Part shown: positions 16,279-23,765 of the stretch, piece after piece
How the letters are laid out: every line of letters starts with the position of its first letter
Numbering within the stretch: position 1 is the stretch's first letter
Origin: CAZGUH01 sp964529005
GTDB taxonomy: Bacteria; Actinomycetota; Acidimicrobiia; Acidimicrobiales; Ilumatobacteraceae
Assembly: GCA_964529005.1 (NCBI GenBank)
Contig: CAZGUH010000028.1
Span: 1-51,577, forward strand
Reading direction: 5' to 3'
Length of the DNA: 51,577 nt
Translations under genes and position numbers: made by a program
Notes under the pieces: model-generated
Databases searched by the model: none
Told to the model about the DNA's origin: nothing
Seen by the model: the letters and a program-made list of their open reading frames with translations, nothing else

Positions 16279-17231
16279 CCGCGTCCAGTCCGCCCATCTC
16301 GACGACCTCCAACGCCGTCAACCGCTCGGGAGACCCAGTTCGCAGTGCTGGTGTCGAACGCGTGGCGGCCAGGCTCATCGCGCAAGCAGAGAGTCAACGG
16401 CGCCAACGGCGCGAGATCGCCGTGTGGATCGCAGCCGGGTGGCTGGTGGTGATCATCGCCGCCGCCGCGTTCGCGGACCTGCTCCCGCTTCGACCGTATG
16501 CCAGCATCGAACGTGGGCTTGCCGTGCGGACTCCGCCAGGCTTGCGGTGGCCGGAGTTCCTCGGCACCGACAGCTTCGGGAGGAGCATGCTGTCGAGGAT
16601 CGTGTACGGCGCGCGGCAATCGCTGCTGATCGGCCTCGGCGCTGCGACCATCGCGGCGACACTGGGAACCATGGTGGGCGTCACGGCCGGCTACCTCCGC
16701 GGGAAGGTCGACGCCGTCATCAACCTGCTCCTCGATTCCCTGTTGGCCTTCCCAGGCCTGATCCTGCTGATGGCGATCGCGTCAATCGGCCGCCGCGACG
16801 TGCTCACGATCGTGATCGCCCTCTCGCTGCTCGGCATACCGGGCTTCGCCCGGGTGACGCGGGCTCGCACCTTGGCCTTGGCCGATCGGGAGTTCGTGAT
16901 CGCCGCCCGATCGATGGGCGCGACCACCCCACGCATCATGCTTCGCGAGATCGTGCCGGCGCTTCTTCCCCTCATCGTTGCAGTGCTGTTTCTCGTCCTC
17001 GCCGGGTTCATCGTCGCAGAGGGCGCCTTGAGCTTCCTCGGCTTGGGCGTCCCGCCACCGCGCCCGAGCTGGGGAGGCATGATCGACGACGGGCGTCCGG
17101 CCCTGCGAACGTCGCCGCATCTGATCTTCGTCCCTTCGGCGTGCCTGGTGCTCACCGTCTACTCGTTCCGGGTCGTCGGCGAGCGGATCACGAACCGCAT
17201 CGCCACCGTCGACAAGCGAGGACACCGTTGA
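16275..17231 (+). CDS. Dpp/Opp-type ABC transporter permease (DppC-like)
   Basis: A 318-residue permease with a long hydrophilic N-terminus (about 55 residues), a first helix, then L-G-T-D-S-F-G-R-S-M-L-S-R, the DppC/OppC hallmark, and the EAA-type loop A-A-R-S-M-G-A-T. The ATG overlaps the stop of the DppB-like gene (ATGA). The two permeases should form the membrane heterodimer. Confidence 0.93.
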   Translation: MTASSPPISTTSNAVNRSGDPVRSAGVERVAARLIAQAESQRRQRREIAVWIAAGWLVVIIAAAAFADLLPLRPYASIERGLAVRTPPGLRWPEFLGTDSFGRSMLSRIVYGARQSLLIGLGAATIAATLGTMVGVTAGYLRGKVDAVINLLLDSLLAFPGLILLMAIASIGRRDVLTIVIALSLLGIPGFARVTRARTLALADREFVIAARSMGATTPRIMLREIVPALLPLIVAVLFLVLAGFIVAEGALSFLGLGVPPPRPSWGGMIDDGRPALRTSPHLIFVPSACLVLTVYSFRVVGERITNRIATVDKRGHR

Positions 17232-18307
17232 ACCAACAGCGGTCAGCAGGGCCATTGCTCCAGATCGATGGCCTGACGGTGCTGTTCCCGGCCGGGCCGG
17301 GATACCTGCACGCAGTCGACGAAGTGTCGCTCTCGCTCGAGGCGGGCGACACCCTCGGAATCGTCGGAGAATCCGGATCGGGCAAGTCCGTGCTCGCCCG
17401 ATCGGTCATGCGGCTGACGCCTCAGACAGCGCTCAAGGCTGGCTCCATCTGGTTCGACGGCCGAGATCTCGAACGACTCTCCAACCGAGCTGCTCGCTCG
17501 CTGTGGTCGCGGGAGATCGCGATGGTCTTCCAGAACCCGATGACCTCCCTCAACCCCGTGATGCGGATCGGCCGCCAGATCGGTGAGTCGCTACGACTGC
17601 ATCTGGGCGTCTCGCCGGCAGCCGCGAAGCAGCGCGCCCGAGAACTGCTCGAGATGGTCGGCGTTCCGGACGCCGAACGGCGGCTCCGCTGTTACCCGCA
17701 GGAGCTCTCGGGAGGCATGCGTCAGCGCATCAGCATCGCCATCGCCATCGCCTGTTCGCCCAAGCTCTTGCTTGCCGACGAGCCCACCACCGCACTCGAC
17801 GTGACGATCCAGCGTCAGATCCTCGATCTCCTCGCCGAGCTTCAACAGAAGCAGAGGATGGCGATGATGGTCATCACGCACGACTTTGGCGTTGTCGCCC
17901 GTTGTACCCAGCGCGTGATGGTCATGTACGCCGGCCAGGTGGTCGAGTCGGCGCCGACCGCGCAGCTCTTCGCTGGCCATCGGCATCCGTATACGGCGTC
18001 GCTCCTCGGGGCGATCCCGCGGCTCGAGCAACCCAGTCACACGCGCCTCGCGGCGATCCCCGGGAGGCCGGTCGAAGTCCTCGACCCGAAACCGGGCTGC
18101 CGGTTTGCCCCGCGTTGCACGCGAGCACAGGAACGATGCCTCGTTGAGGATCCGCCCCTCGTCGTGGCGGCCGGGCGAAGCGATCACCACCACGCCTGCT
18201 TCTTCCCGATCGGTTCCGCCGAGGGCGAGCGGGCGATCGAGAAGAACCTCTCGAGGGGGTCGAGCGCGGCAGGGCTCGCAGTGCCTTCGACATCGGGAGC
18301 AGCCTGA
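17228..18307 (+). CDS. Dpp/Opp-type ABC transporter ATP-binding protein (DppD-like)
   Basis: A 359-residue ATPase starting with TTG 17228, which overlaps the preceding stop (TTGA) and follows GCGAGGACACC. Walker A G-E-S-G-S-G-K-S at 47-54, signature L-S-G-G-M-R-Q at 160-166, Walker B L-L-L-A-D-E-P near 181-187. The C-terminal oligopeptide/dipeptide domain has the Cys-bearing P-G-C-R-F-A-P-R-C motif, linked in this family to an iron-sulfur site. The frame is open well upstream but that lies inside the DppC-like gene. Confidence 0.92.
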   Translation: MNQQRSAGPLLQIDGLTVLFPAGPGYLHAVDEVSLSLEAGDTLGIVGESGSGKSVLARSVMRLTPQTALKAGSIWFDGRDLERLSNRAARSLWSREIAMVFQNPMTSLNPVMRIGRQIGESLRLHLGVSPAAAKQRARELLEMVGVPDAERRLRCYPQELSGGMRQRISIAIAIACSPKLLLADEPTTALDVTIQRQILDLLAELQQKQRMAMMVITHDFGVVARCTQRVMVMYAGQVVESAPTAQLFAGHRHPYTASLLGAIPRLEQPSHTRLAAIPGRPVEVLDPKPGCRFAPRCTRAQERCLVEDPPLVVAAGRSDHHHACFFPIGSAEGERAIEKNLSRGSSAAGLAVPSTSGAA

Positions 18308-19314
18308 TGGCAGGGATCGGCGTCGATTATCTGCGGCACGGCGACGATGTCGTGCTCACGATCGAGGATCTCGTGGTCGAGTACGCGTCTCGGCGCGCGT
18401 CCGGGAAGGGCAAGGTCCACGCCGTGAGCGGCGTGAGCTTCGACGTTCTGCGCGGCGAGACGCTCGGCCTGGTGGGCGAGTCCGGATGTGGCAAGTCGAC
18501 GACAGGCCGAGCCGCGATGATGCTCTCCGATGTGACCGCTGGACGGGTGCTCCTGGAAGGTCGCGATCTCAGCCTGATGGGAACGCGTGAGCTCCGCCGG
18601 ACCCGTCGACGAATTCACATGATCTTCCAAGACCCGACCTCGTCGCTCAATGCACGGCGCACGGTGCGCGACATCGTCGGCGAGGGGCTGTCGATCGGTC
18701 GGGTTCCCAAGCCCTGGGACGAACGCGTCGATCGCGCCATCCAGGCTGTCGGGCTCGACCCCACGATCCACGGTGGCCGCCGCCCCAGTCAACTCTCTGG
18801 CGGGCAGTGCCAACGAGTGGCGATCGCAAGGGCCCTCGCCATCGAACCGGCCCTCCTGATCTGCGACGAACCAGTCTCGGCTCTCGATGTCTCCGTGCAA
18901 GCACAGATCCTGAACCTGCTCGAGGACATGAAATCGCGCTTCGGGCTGACGCTGATCTTCATCTCGCACGATCTCGCCGTCGTGAAGAACATCAGCGACC
19001 GCGTCGCTGTGATGTACCTCGGGAGGCTTTGCGAGGTCTCGTCGGCCGAGGCTCTCTGGGCCGATCCGCAGCATCCTTATACACAGGCACTCCTCAGTTC
19101 GGTCCCGCACCCCGACCCTTCCCGTTGCGAGGACGCAGCGCCCATCTCCGGCGATCTGCCGTCGCCGCTGTCACCTCCCAGCGGCTGCCGATTCCGCACG
19201 CGGTGTCCACGGGCGACCGATCGGTGCGCCGCAGAACAGCCCGAGCTGACGAGCGTCGGCGACGACCACTACGTGGCGTGTCACTACCCAGGACCGCTTG
19301 CATGGCAACTCTAA
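18307..19314 (+). CDS. Dpp/Opp-type ABC transporter ATP-binding protein (DppF-like)
   Basis: A 335-residue ATPase: Walker A G-E-S-G-C-G-K-S-T at 57-65, signature L-S-G-G-Q at 163-167, Walker B L-L-I-C-D-E-P, and the C-terminal G-C-R-F-R-T-R-C-P motif. It pairs with the DppD-like ATPase. The ATG shares one base with the previous stop (TGATG). The lipoprotein gene follows after 76 bp. Confidence 0.93.
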   Translation: MAGIGVDYLRHGDDVVLTIEDLVVEYASRRASGKGKVHAVSGVSFDVLRGETLGLVGESGCGKSTTGRAAMMLSDVTAGRVLLEGRDLSLMGTRELRRTRRRIHMIFQDPTSSLNARRTVRDIVGEGLSIGRVPKPWDERVDRAIQAVGLDPTIHGGRRPSQLSGGQCQRVAIARALAIEPALLICDEPVSALDVSVQAQILNLLEDMKSRFGLTLIFISHDLAVVKNISDRVAVMYLGRLCEVSSAEALWADPQHPYTQALLSSVPHPDPSRCEDAAPISGDLPSPLSPPSGCRFRTRCPRATDRCAAEQPELTSVGDDHYVACHYPGPLAWQL

Positions 19315-19316
19315 AC

Positions 19317-19349
19317 AGAGGTAATGTTCCGTTTCAACGGGGCACCTCT
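19317..19349 (+). other. Intercistronic stem-loop before the binding-protein gene
   Basis: AGAGGT (19317-19322) can pair with ACCTCT (19344-19349). The right arm overlaps a second small hairpin, CCTC-TTCG-GGGG, with a UUCG-type loop, so the two are mutually exclusive. The loop also holds TAATGTTCCG, which resembles half of the recurring palindrome. Possible roles are mRNA stabilisation or differential expression of the binding protein. Confidence 0.3.
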
Positions 19350-19390
19350 TCGGGGAGAGACGCTGCCCTTCACTGAGACAAGGGGGAACC

Positions 19391-21055
19391 ATGCGTCCAA
19401 GATCCAGAGCCACGCGCTTCGGAATCGCCGCCTGCGCGGCAGTGCTCGCCGTAGCGGCCGCGGCCTGCGGCGGCGACGACGACCCGACCACAACTGACGG
19501 CCGGTCCACCGCGACCACCGGGGCCCCCGAAGCAACATCCACCACCGGCAACACGACACCCGGCTCGAGCCCGATCACGGAAGCGTCCGTGGACGCGGGC
19601 GCGACCGCCGGCGGCGAGCTGACCTATCTCTACTTCGGCGTCCAGCTCCCGACGTTCGATCCCGCGCTGTCAGCGGGAACCTCGACCGCACCGGGCTCGT
19701 ACCTCGCTGCTGTCTACGGAATGCTCGTGTACAACGATTACACGACGGATTCCGTCGTGCCCTGGATGGCCGAATCGCTGACGGCAACCGATCCCAGCAC
19801 CTGGGTTCTCAAGCTTCGCCCAGGCGTCACCTTCTCCGACGGCACCCCGTACGACGCCGCGGCGGTGAAGTACAACTGGGAGCGCATCGACGGCCCCGGC
19901 CAGGAAGAGAATCCACTTCGGAGGGTGACGGCGCAGATCGCGTCCTTGGAGGTGGTCGACGACCTCACGCTCGAGATCGGGCTTGCTGCGCCGAACGTGG
20001 CCTTCGATCGCACCGTTGCCGACAACCTCGGGTTCATCGGGTCCCCGACGGCCCTCCAGGCCGACGAGACGGCCTTCCTCCAGACCGCCCCGGTCGGCGC
20101 TGGCCCGTTCGTGCTGCGTTCCTTCGATGCCTCCGGCAGCGCGGAGTTCGTACGGAACGACAGCTACTGGGATCAACCGCGGCCATACCTCGACTCGCTG
20201 AAGATCCGCTTCATCGCCGACGACGACCAACGGTTGAACGCATTCCTCAACGGCGAAGGCCAACTCATGGATGCCGGCCCCGACCACGACGCCAGCTCGG
20301 CGCCCGATGCCCAAGTGTTGACGATCTACACCCCTGGAGGCGGCGGGACGTTCCTCTTCAACGTCCAGCGGCCGCCGTTCAACGACAAGGACGCTCGGCT
20401 CGCCATCCAGCACGCGATCGATCGTCAGTTCATCGTCGACACCCTCTCGCCGGGTCGCGGCATGGCGCTCGACGGCATCTTTCAACCGAGCAGCTTGTTC
20501 AACAATCCGGACGCAACCTTCCCTGCATACGACCACGATGAGGCTCAGCGGCTCTTCAACGAGTATGCCGAGCGGACAGGCGGTCCGATGAAGATCCAGT
20601 TCACCGCTGCGCAGCAGGGCGCGGGGGCCGCTGAGTTCTTCCAGGCCCAGTTCGCCGACTACGACAACGTGAACGTCGAGCTCAACCTCGTCGATGCCGC
20701 TGTCTACCCGCAGACCCTCGCCGAGGGCGGGTTCGACCTGGCCCAATTCAACTGGAACGCCGGATACCCTTCACCAAACCTCCGGGACTTCTACGGGACC
20801 GGCGGGCAGCGCAACTTCGGTCAGTACTCCAACGAAGAGGTCGACGAGCTGTTGAAGTCCGCCGAGGCGACCCTCGACGTCGAGGAGCAGGCCGAGTTCT
20901 ACCGGCAAGTTCAGGACATCATCGTCACTCAAGATGCGGTCGCCTACTACATCTTCCAGCTTCCGAACGTCGCCTTCTCGACGGAGGAGCTGCACGGATT
21001 GACCTACGCGGTCAATGGTGTCTGGTTGTTCGACCGAGTCTGGCTGGACTCATGA
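19391..21055 (+). CDS. Substrate-binding lipoprotein of Dpp/Opp-type ABC importer (SBP_bac_5)
   Basis: A 554-residue exported lipoprotein. The signal peptide ends in A-A-A-A-C with Cys26, followed by an acidic and Thr-rich linker. The mature protein shows the family-5 pattern L-D-S-L-K-I-R-F-I and F-N-V-Q-R-P-P-F-N-D-K-D-A-R-L-A-I-Q-H-A-I-D-R. The ATG follows AGGGGGAACC. Family-5 proteins bind peptides but also many non-peptide ligands (sugars, opines, nickel), so in this catabolic setting the cargo is open. Confidence 0.93.
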   Translation: MRPRSRATRFGIAACAAVLAVAAAACGGDDDPTTTDGRSTATTGAPEATSTTGNTTPGSSPITEASVDAGATAGGELTYLYFGVQLPTFDPALSAGTSTAPGSYLAAVYGMLVYNDYTTDSVVPWMAESLTATDPSTWVLKLRPGVTFSDGTPYDAAAVKYNWERIDGPGQEENPLRRVTAQIASLEVVDDLTLEIGLAAPNVAFDRTVADNLGFIGSPTALQADETAFLQTAPVGAGPFVLRSFDASGSAEFVRNDSYWDQPRPYLDSLKIRFIADDDQRLNAFLNGEGQLMDAGPDHDASSAPDAQVLTIYTPGGGGTFLFNVQRPPFNDKDARLAIQHAIDRQFIVDTLSPGRGMALDGIFQPSSLFNNPDATFPAYDHDEAQRLFNEYAERTGGPMKIQFTAAQQGAGAAEFFQAQFADYDNVNVELNLVDAAVYPQTLAEGGFDLAQFNWNAGYPSPNLRDFYGTGGQRNFGQYSNEEVDELLKSAEATLDVEEQAEFYRQVQDIIVTQDAVAYYIFQLPNVAFSTEELHGLTYAVNGVWLFDRVWLDS

Positions 21056-21106
21056 CGCCGATCTCCACGAGTCGGAACACGACCGAGCAGTAGGAGGAAG
21101 TTGCCT

Positions 21107-21415
21107 GTGGAGCTACGAGTCGGATCGCGCTGGAAGAGCGTCGCCTGCACGACCGAGGTCGTCGTGGTACGCGCCGCACAACAGAAGTCGCTCGAATGCG
21201 GCGGACACCCCATGGCGCCGTCGACAAGCGACGTCCCGCGAGACGCCACCGTCGACAGCGCCTTCCGAGGTGACGGAACCCGGGTCGGCAAGCGATACGT
21301 CGATCACGATGCGGGAATCGAAGTGCTGTGCATCTCGGGCGGCGACGGGGCGTTGTCGGTCGATGGCCGGTTGCTCTCACTGAAGGCGACCGCCGCCCTT
21401 CCCGCCTCGGACTGA
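21107..21415 (+). CDS. Small conserved-looking protein of unknown function
   Basis: A 102-residue soluble protein with no signal peptide or membrane segment. Three Cys are present: in S-V-A-C-T-T-E-V, L-E-C-G-G-H-P-M and V-L-C-I-S-G-G. Other marked stretches are E-L-R-V-G-S-R-W-K-S, G-K-R-Y-V-D-H-D-A-G and a C-terminal L-P-A-S-D. I have the impression of similar small proteins near catabolic genes in actinobacteria, unnamed, but cannot verify this. GTG 21107 is chosen because AGGAGGAA ends 7 nt before it; TTG 21101 is too close. It follows the binding-protein gene by 51 bp and ends just before a strong terminator, so it is the last gene of the importer operon. Confidence 0.72.
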   Translation: MELRVGSRWKSVACTTEVVVVRAAQQKSLECGGHPMAPSTSDVPRDATVDSAFRGDGTRVGKRYVDHDAGIEVLCISGGDGALSVDGRLLSLKATAALPASD

Positions 21416-21443
21416 CTCCGATCCAACCTCAACACCTCGGCCT

Positions 21444-21477
21444 GGCGGCCCACCGATCACCCGATCGGTGGGCCGCC
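21444..21477 (+). terminator. Strong stem-loop terminator
   Basis: A perfect 15-bp stem (21444-21458 with 21463-21477) around the 4-nt loop ACCC, very GC-rich. Only a poor T-run (CTTTGT) follows. It closes the importer operon and lies 6 bp before the -35 box of the next promoter. Confidence 0.85.
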
Positions 21478-21483
21478 ACCGCT

Positions 21484-21516
21484 TTGTCACCTCACCTATT
21501 CGGAACTATGATTCCG
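21484..21516 (+). promoter_or_regulatory. Promoter with YGGAA-N6-TTCCR operator on the -10 box (MaoC-CoA-transferase operon)
   Basis: TTGTCA (21484-21489) and TATGAT (21507-21512) are exactly 17 bp apart, each one mismatch from consensus. The palindrome CGGAACTATGATTCCG (21501-21516) has perfect CGGAA/TTCCG arms and its centre is the -10 hexamer. Transcription should start near 21519-21520, exactly at the GTG start codon, giving a leaderless mRNA. Confidence 0.72.
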
Positions 21517-21519
21517 ATC

Positions 21520-22611
21520 GTGGGTCAGAGCACCGGATCAGCGATCGCCAAGTTCGACGACGAGACACTCGCCGAGGCCCGCCAACTCATCGGCGTCGAG
21601 TTGCGAAGCGCGAGCGGGTCGATCGAGATCACACGCGAGGCCATCGAGCGGGCAGCCACCATGACCGGTAGCCGGAACCCGATCTACTTCGACCGGGAGT
21701 ACGCCAAGCGCACTCGCTGGGGAGCACTGCTGTACCCACCCGCAAAGCTCCCCTACGTCGTCGTCGCACCCAAGCTGCGGGGTGTCCAGGCTGTGGACGC
21801 CGAGACCACCTGGGACTTCCACTCCCCGGTCAGGGAGGGCGACCTCATCAGCTACCGAGGACGGCTCGTCGAGGCGGTCGAGCTCCAAGGTCGAACGGTG
21901 CCACGCATGATCCTCCAGAAGGGCGAAGTGATCTATCGGAACCAGCGGGACGAGATTGTGGCGGTCGCACATACCGGAGTGATGCGAGTCCCTCGAACCA
22001 GGAAGTCGGGCGGACTGAGCTACGAACCACGAGCTGCCTCGTATTGCCCAGAGGAGCTCGCACGTGCGCAAGCCATGATCAGAGGCGAGGCGATTCGCGG
22101 CCCCGTCGTCCGATATTGGGAGGATGTCGCCGAGGGCGACGAGCTGCCTCCTTACGTGTTCGGGCCACTGCGCGTGGCCGAGATCGCGTTCGGGGGCCCA
22201 GGCGGTGCTGCCCACGTCTACGGATTGCTGAACAGGCGTCAGCGCCCCGAAAATGTGCACCACGATGCCAAATCGGGAGTCGATGACGATCCCCACCAAG
22301 CGCACTTCGAGAGCTCCATGGCCAAAGAGGTCGGCATGCCTGGCATCTACGACTACGGCCCGCACCGCATCGGCTGGCTGGGACGCATCGTTGACTGGTT
22401 GGGAGACGACGCCTTTCTCACCAGGCTTTCGGGTCGCCTGCAACGCCCCAACATCATGGGCGACATCACCTTCGTGCACGGCCGCGTCACCGGTAAGACC
22501 GTGGATCGGGACCAACGATTCGTCGACCTCGACCTGACGGCCCGCAACCAACTCGGCGAGATCACCATGTCAGCGACCGCAACGGCACGGCTCTGCTCGC
22601 GAGGGGCATAG
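21520..22611 (+). CDS. MaoC/FAS1-like acyl-CoA dehydratase
   Basis: A 363-residue double hot-dog protein. The N-terminal FAS1-like half carries S-R-N-P-I-Y-F-D (the N-P-x-x-x-D motif) and the C-terminal half opens with R-Y-W-E-D-V-A-E-G-D-E-L. These proteins hydrate or dehydrate enoyl-/3-hydroxyacyl-CoAs. An ATG in frame at 21508 lies inside the -10 box and operator, so GTG 21520 is the better start; no ribosome binding site is present, as expected for a leaderless mRNA. A paralogue follows 2 bp after the stop, suggesting the two act as partners. Confidence 0.85.
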   Translation: MGQSTGSAIAKFDDETLAEARQLIGVELRSASGSIEITREAIERAATMTGSRNPIYFDREYAKRTRWGALLYPPAKLPYVVVAPKLRGVQAVDAETTWDFHSPVREGDLISYRGRLVEAVELQGRTVPRMILQKGEVIYRNQRDEIVAVAHTGVMRVPRTRKSGGLSYEPRAASYCPEELARAQAMIRGEAIRGPVVRYWEDVAEGDELPPYVFGPLRVAEIAFGGPGGAAHVYGLLNRRQRPENVHHDAKSGVDDDPHQAHFESSMAKEVGMPGIYDYGPHRIGWLGRIVDWLGDDAFLTRLSGRLQRPNIMGDITFVHGRVTGKTVDRDQRFVDLDLTARNQLGEITMSATATARLCSRGA

Positions 22612-22613
22612 CG

Positions 22614-23753
22614 ATGTCCGGTCTCGACAGCTCGATCAGCATTCCACCGCAACCCCAGATCACCGCGGCCGAGATCGCCAAGGTGGCCGCATTGAAGGGA
22701 CAGTTGATGCGAGTCCGCCGCCGCGACCGCGATACACGGCAACTCGCCAACTGGCCGCGGTCGATCGGTGAGCGAAATCCCCTCTTCCTGAGCGAAGAGT
22801 ACGGCCGACGCTCGTGCCACGGGACGTTGATCGCCCATCCGTGCTGGCTCTACACCGTCCACCCATCGGTGGTTGCGCCAGGCCTTTCGGGCGTGCACAA
22901 CATCATCGCGAGAAGCCGATGGAACTTCGTGCGCCCGGTTCGCCCGGGTGACACCGTGGTGCCCGAGGTCCGTCTGCTCGACGTTCGTGAACGCACCGGG
23001 CGGTTCGCCGGCCGGTTCGTCGAACAGATCGGTCACGTTCGATACCACGACGGAAACGGGCGCGAGTTCGCCACGGCAGAGACCACGACGTTTCGCATCG
23101 AGCGCGACGCCGCTCGTCGGATCGCCAAGTATCAGAACCGGACGCGTCATCGCTGGACCAGCGAGGAGCTCGCGCGCGTCGAGGCCGCGTACGACGCCGA
23201 AGAGATCCGCGGCATGGTACCCAGGTACTGGGAAGACGTCCGCGTCGGTGACGAGCTGACACCGGTTGTGAAAGGGCCCCTCGCCCCGACGGACATGGAG
23301 GCCTTCGTTCCGACGGTGACCCCCGTGAAGCCGTTCTCGTACTGGCTCGAGGAGATCGACAGGCATCCTGCGGTTGCGTTCGTCGCCGATGGCGCAGGAT
23401 GGCCGGACTCATGGGACCGTTCGTACCTCGATCGAAATGTGGCGCGCTTGTTCGGCTTTCCTGACGCCCACGACTGTGGGCTCGATCGGATCGCCTGGTG
23501 CGCGAGCTTGCTGACGAACTGGGCTGGAGATCACGGATCGCTTCGGTCCCTGGACGTCCGGCTGACGTTGCCCAACATTCACCGAGACGCCACCTGGTGC
23601 TTCGGACGTGTCGATCGGGCATGGACGGACGGTGTCCGAGCGCTCGTGTCCGTTGAACTGTGGTGCGAGAACCAACTCGGGGAAATCACCGCTCGTGGAA
23701 GCGCGCATGTCGAGCTGCCCTCCCGCACCGTTACGACGACTCCCTCCGACTAG
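22614..23753 (+). CDS. MaoC/FAS1-like dehydratase paralogue, possibly non-catalytic partner
   Basis: A 379-residue double hot-dog protein with the same architecture as the previous gene (R-Y-W-E-D-V-R-V-G-D-E-L at the start of the second half, E-L-W-C-E-N-Q-L-G-E-I near the end). In the FAS1-like half the motif is E-R-N-P-L-F-L-S-E-E, with Ser where the preceding protein has Asp. It may thus be a structural or substrate-selecting subunit. ATG 22614 is 2 bp after the previous stop; the CoA-transferase gene begins 12 bp after this one. Confidence 0.82.
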   Translation: MSGLDSSISIPPQPQITAAEIAKVAALKGQLMRVRRRDRDTRQLANWPRSIGERNPLFLSEEYGRRSCHGTLIAHPCWLYTVHPSVVAPGLSGVHNIIARSRWNFVRPVRPGDTVVPEVRLLDVRERTGRFAGRFVEQIGHVRYHDGNGREFATAETTTFRIERDAARRIAKYQNRTRHRWTSEELARVEAAYDAEEIRGMVPRYWEDVRVGDELTPVVKGPLAPTDMEAFVPTVTPVKPFSYWLEEIDRHPAVAFVADGAGWPDSWDRSYLDRNVARLFGFPDAHDCGLDRIAWCASLLTNWAGDHGSLRSLDVRLTLPNIHRDATWCFGRVDRAWTDGVRALVSVELWCENQLGEITARGSAHVELPSRTVTTTPSD

Positions 23754-23765
23754 TCCGACCCGTCG

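Noticed and set aside
21508..21510. ATG as the start of the first MaoC-like gene
   Set aside because: It is part of the -10 hexamer TATGAT and inside the operator; GTG 21520 coincides with the predicted transcription start.
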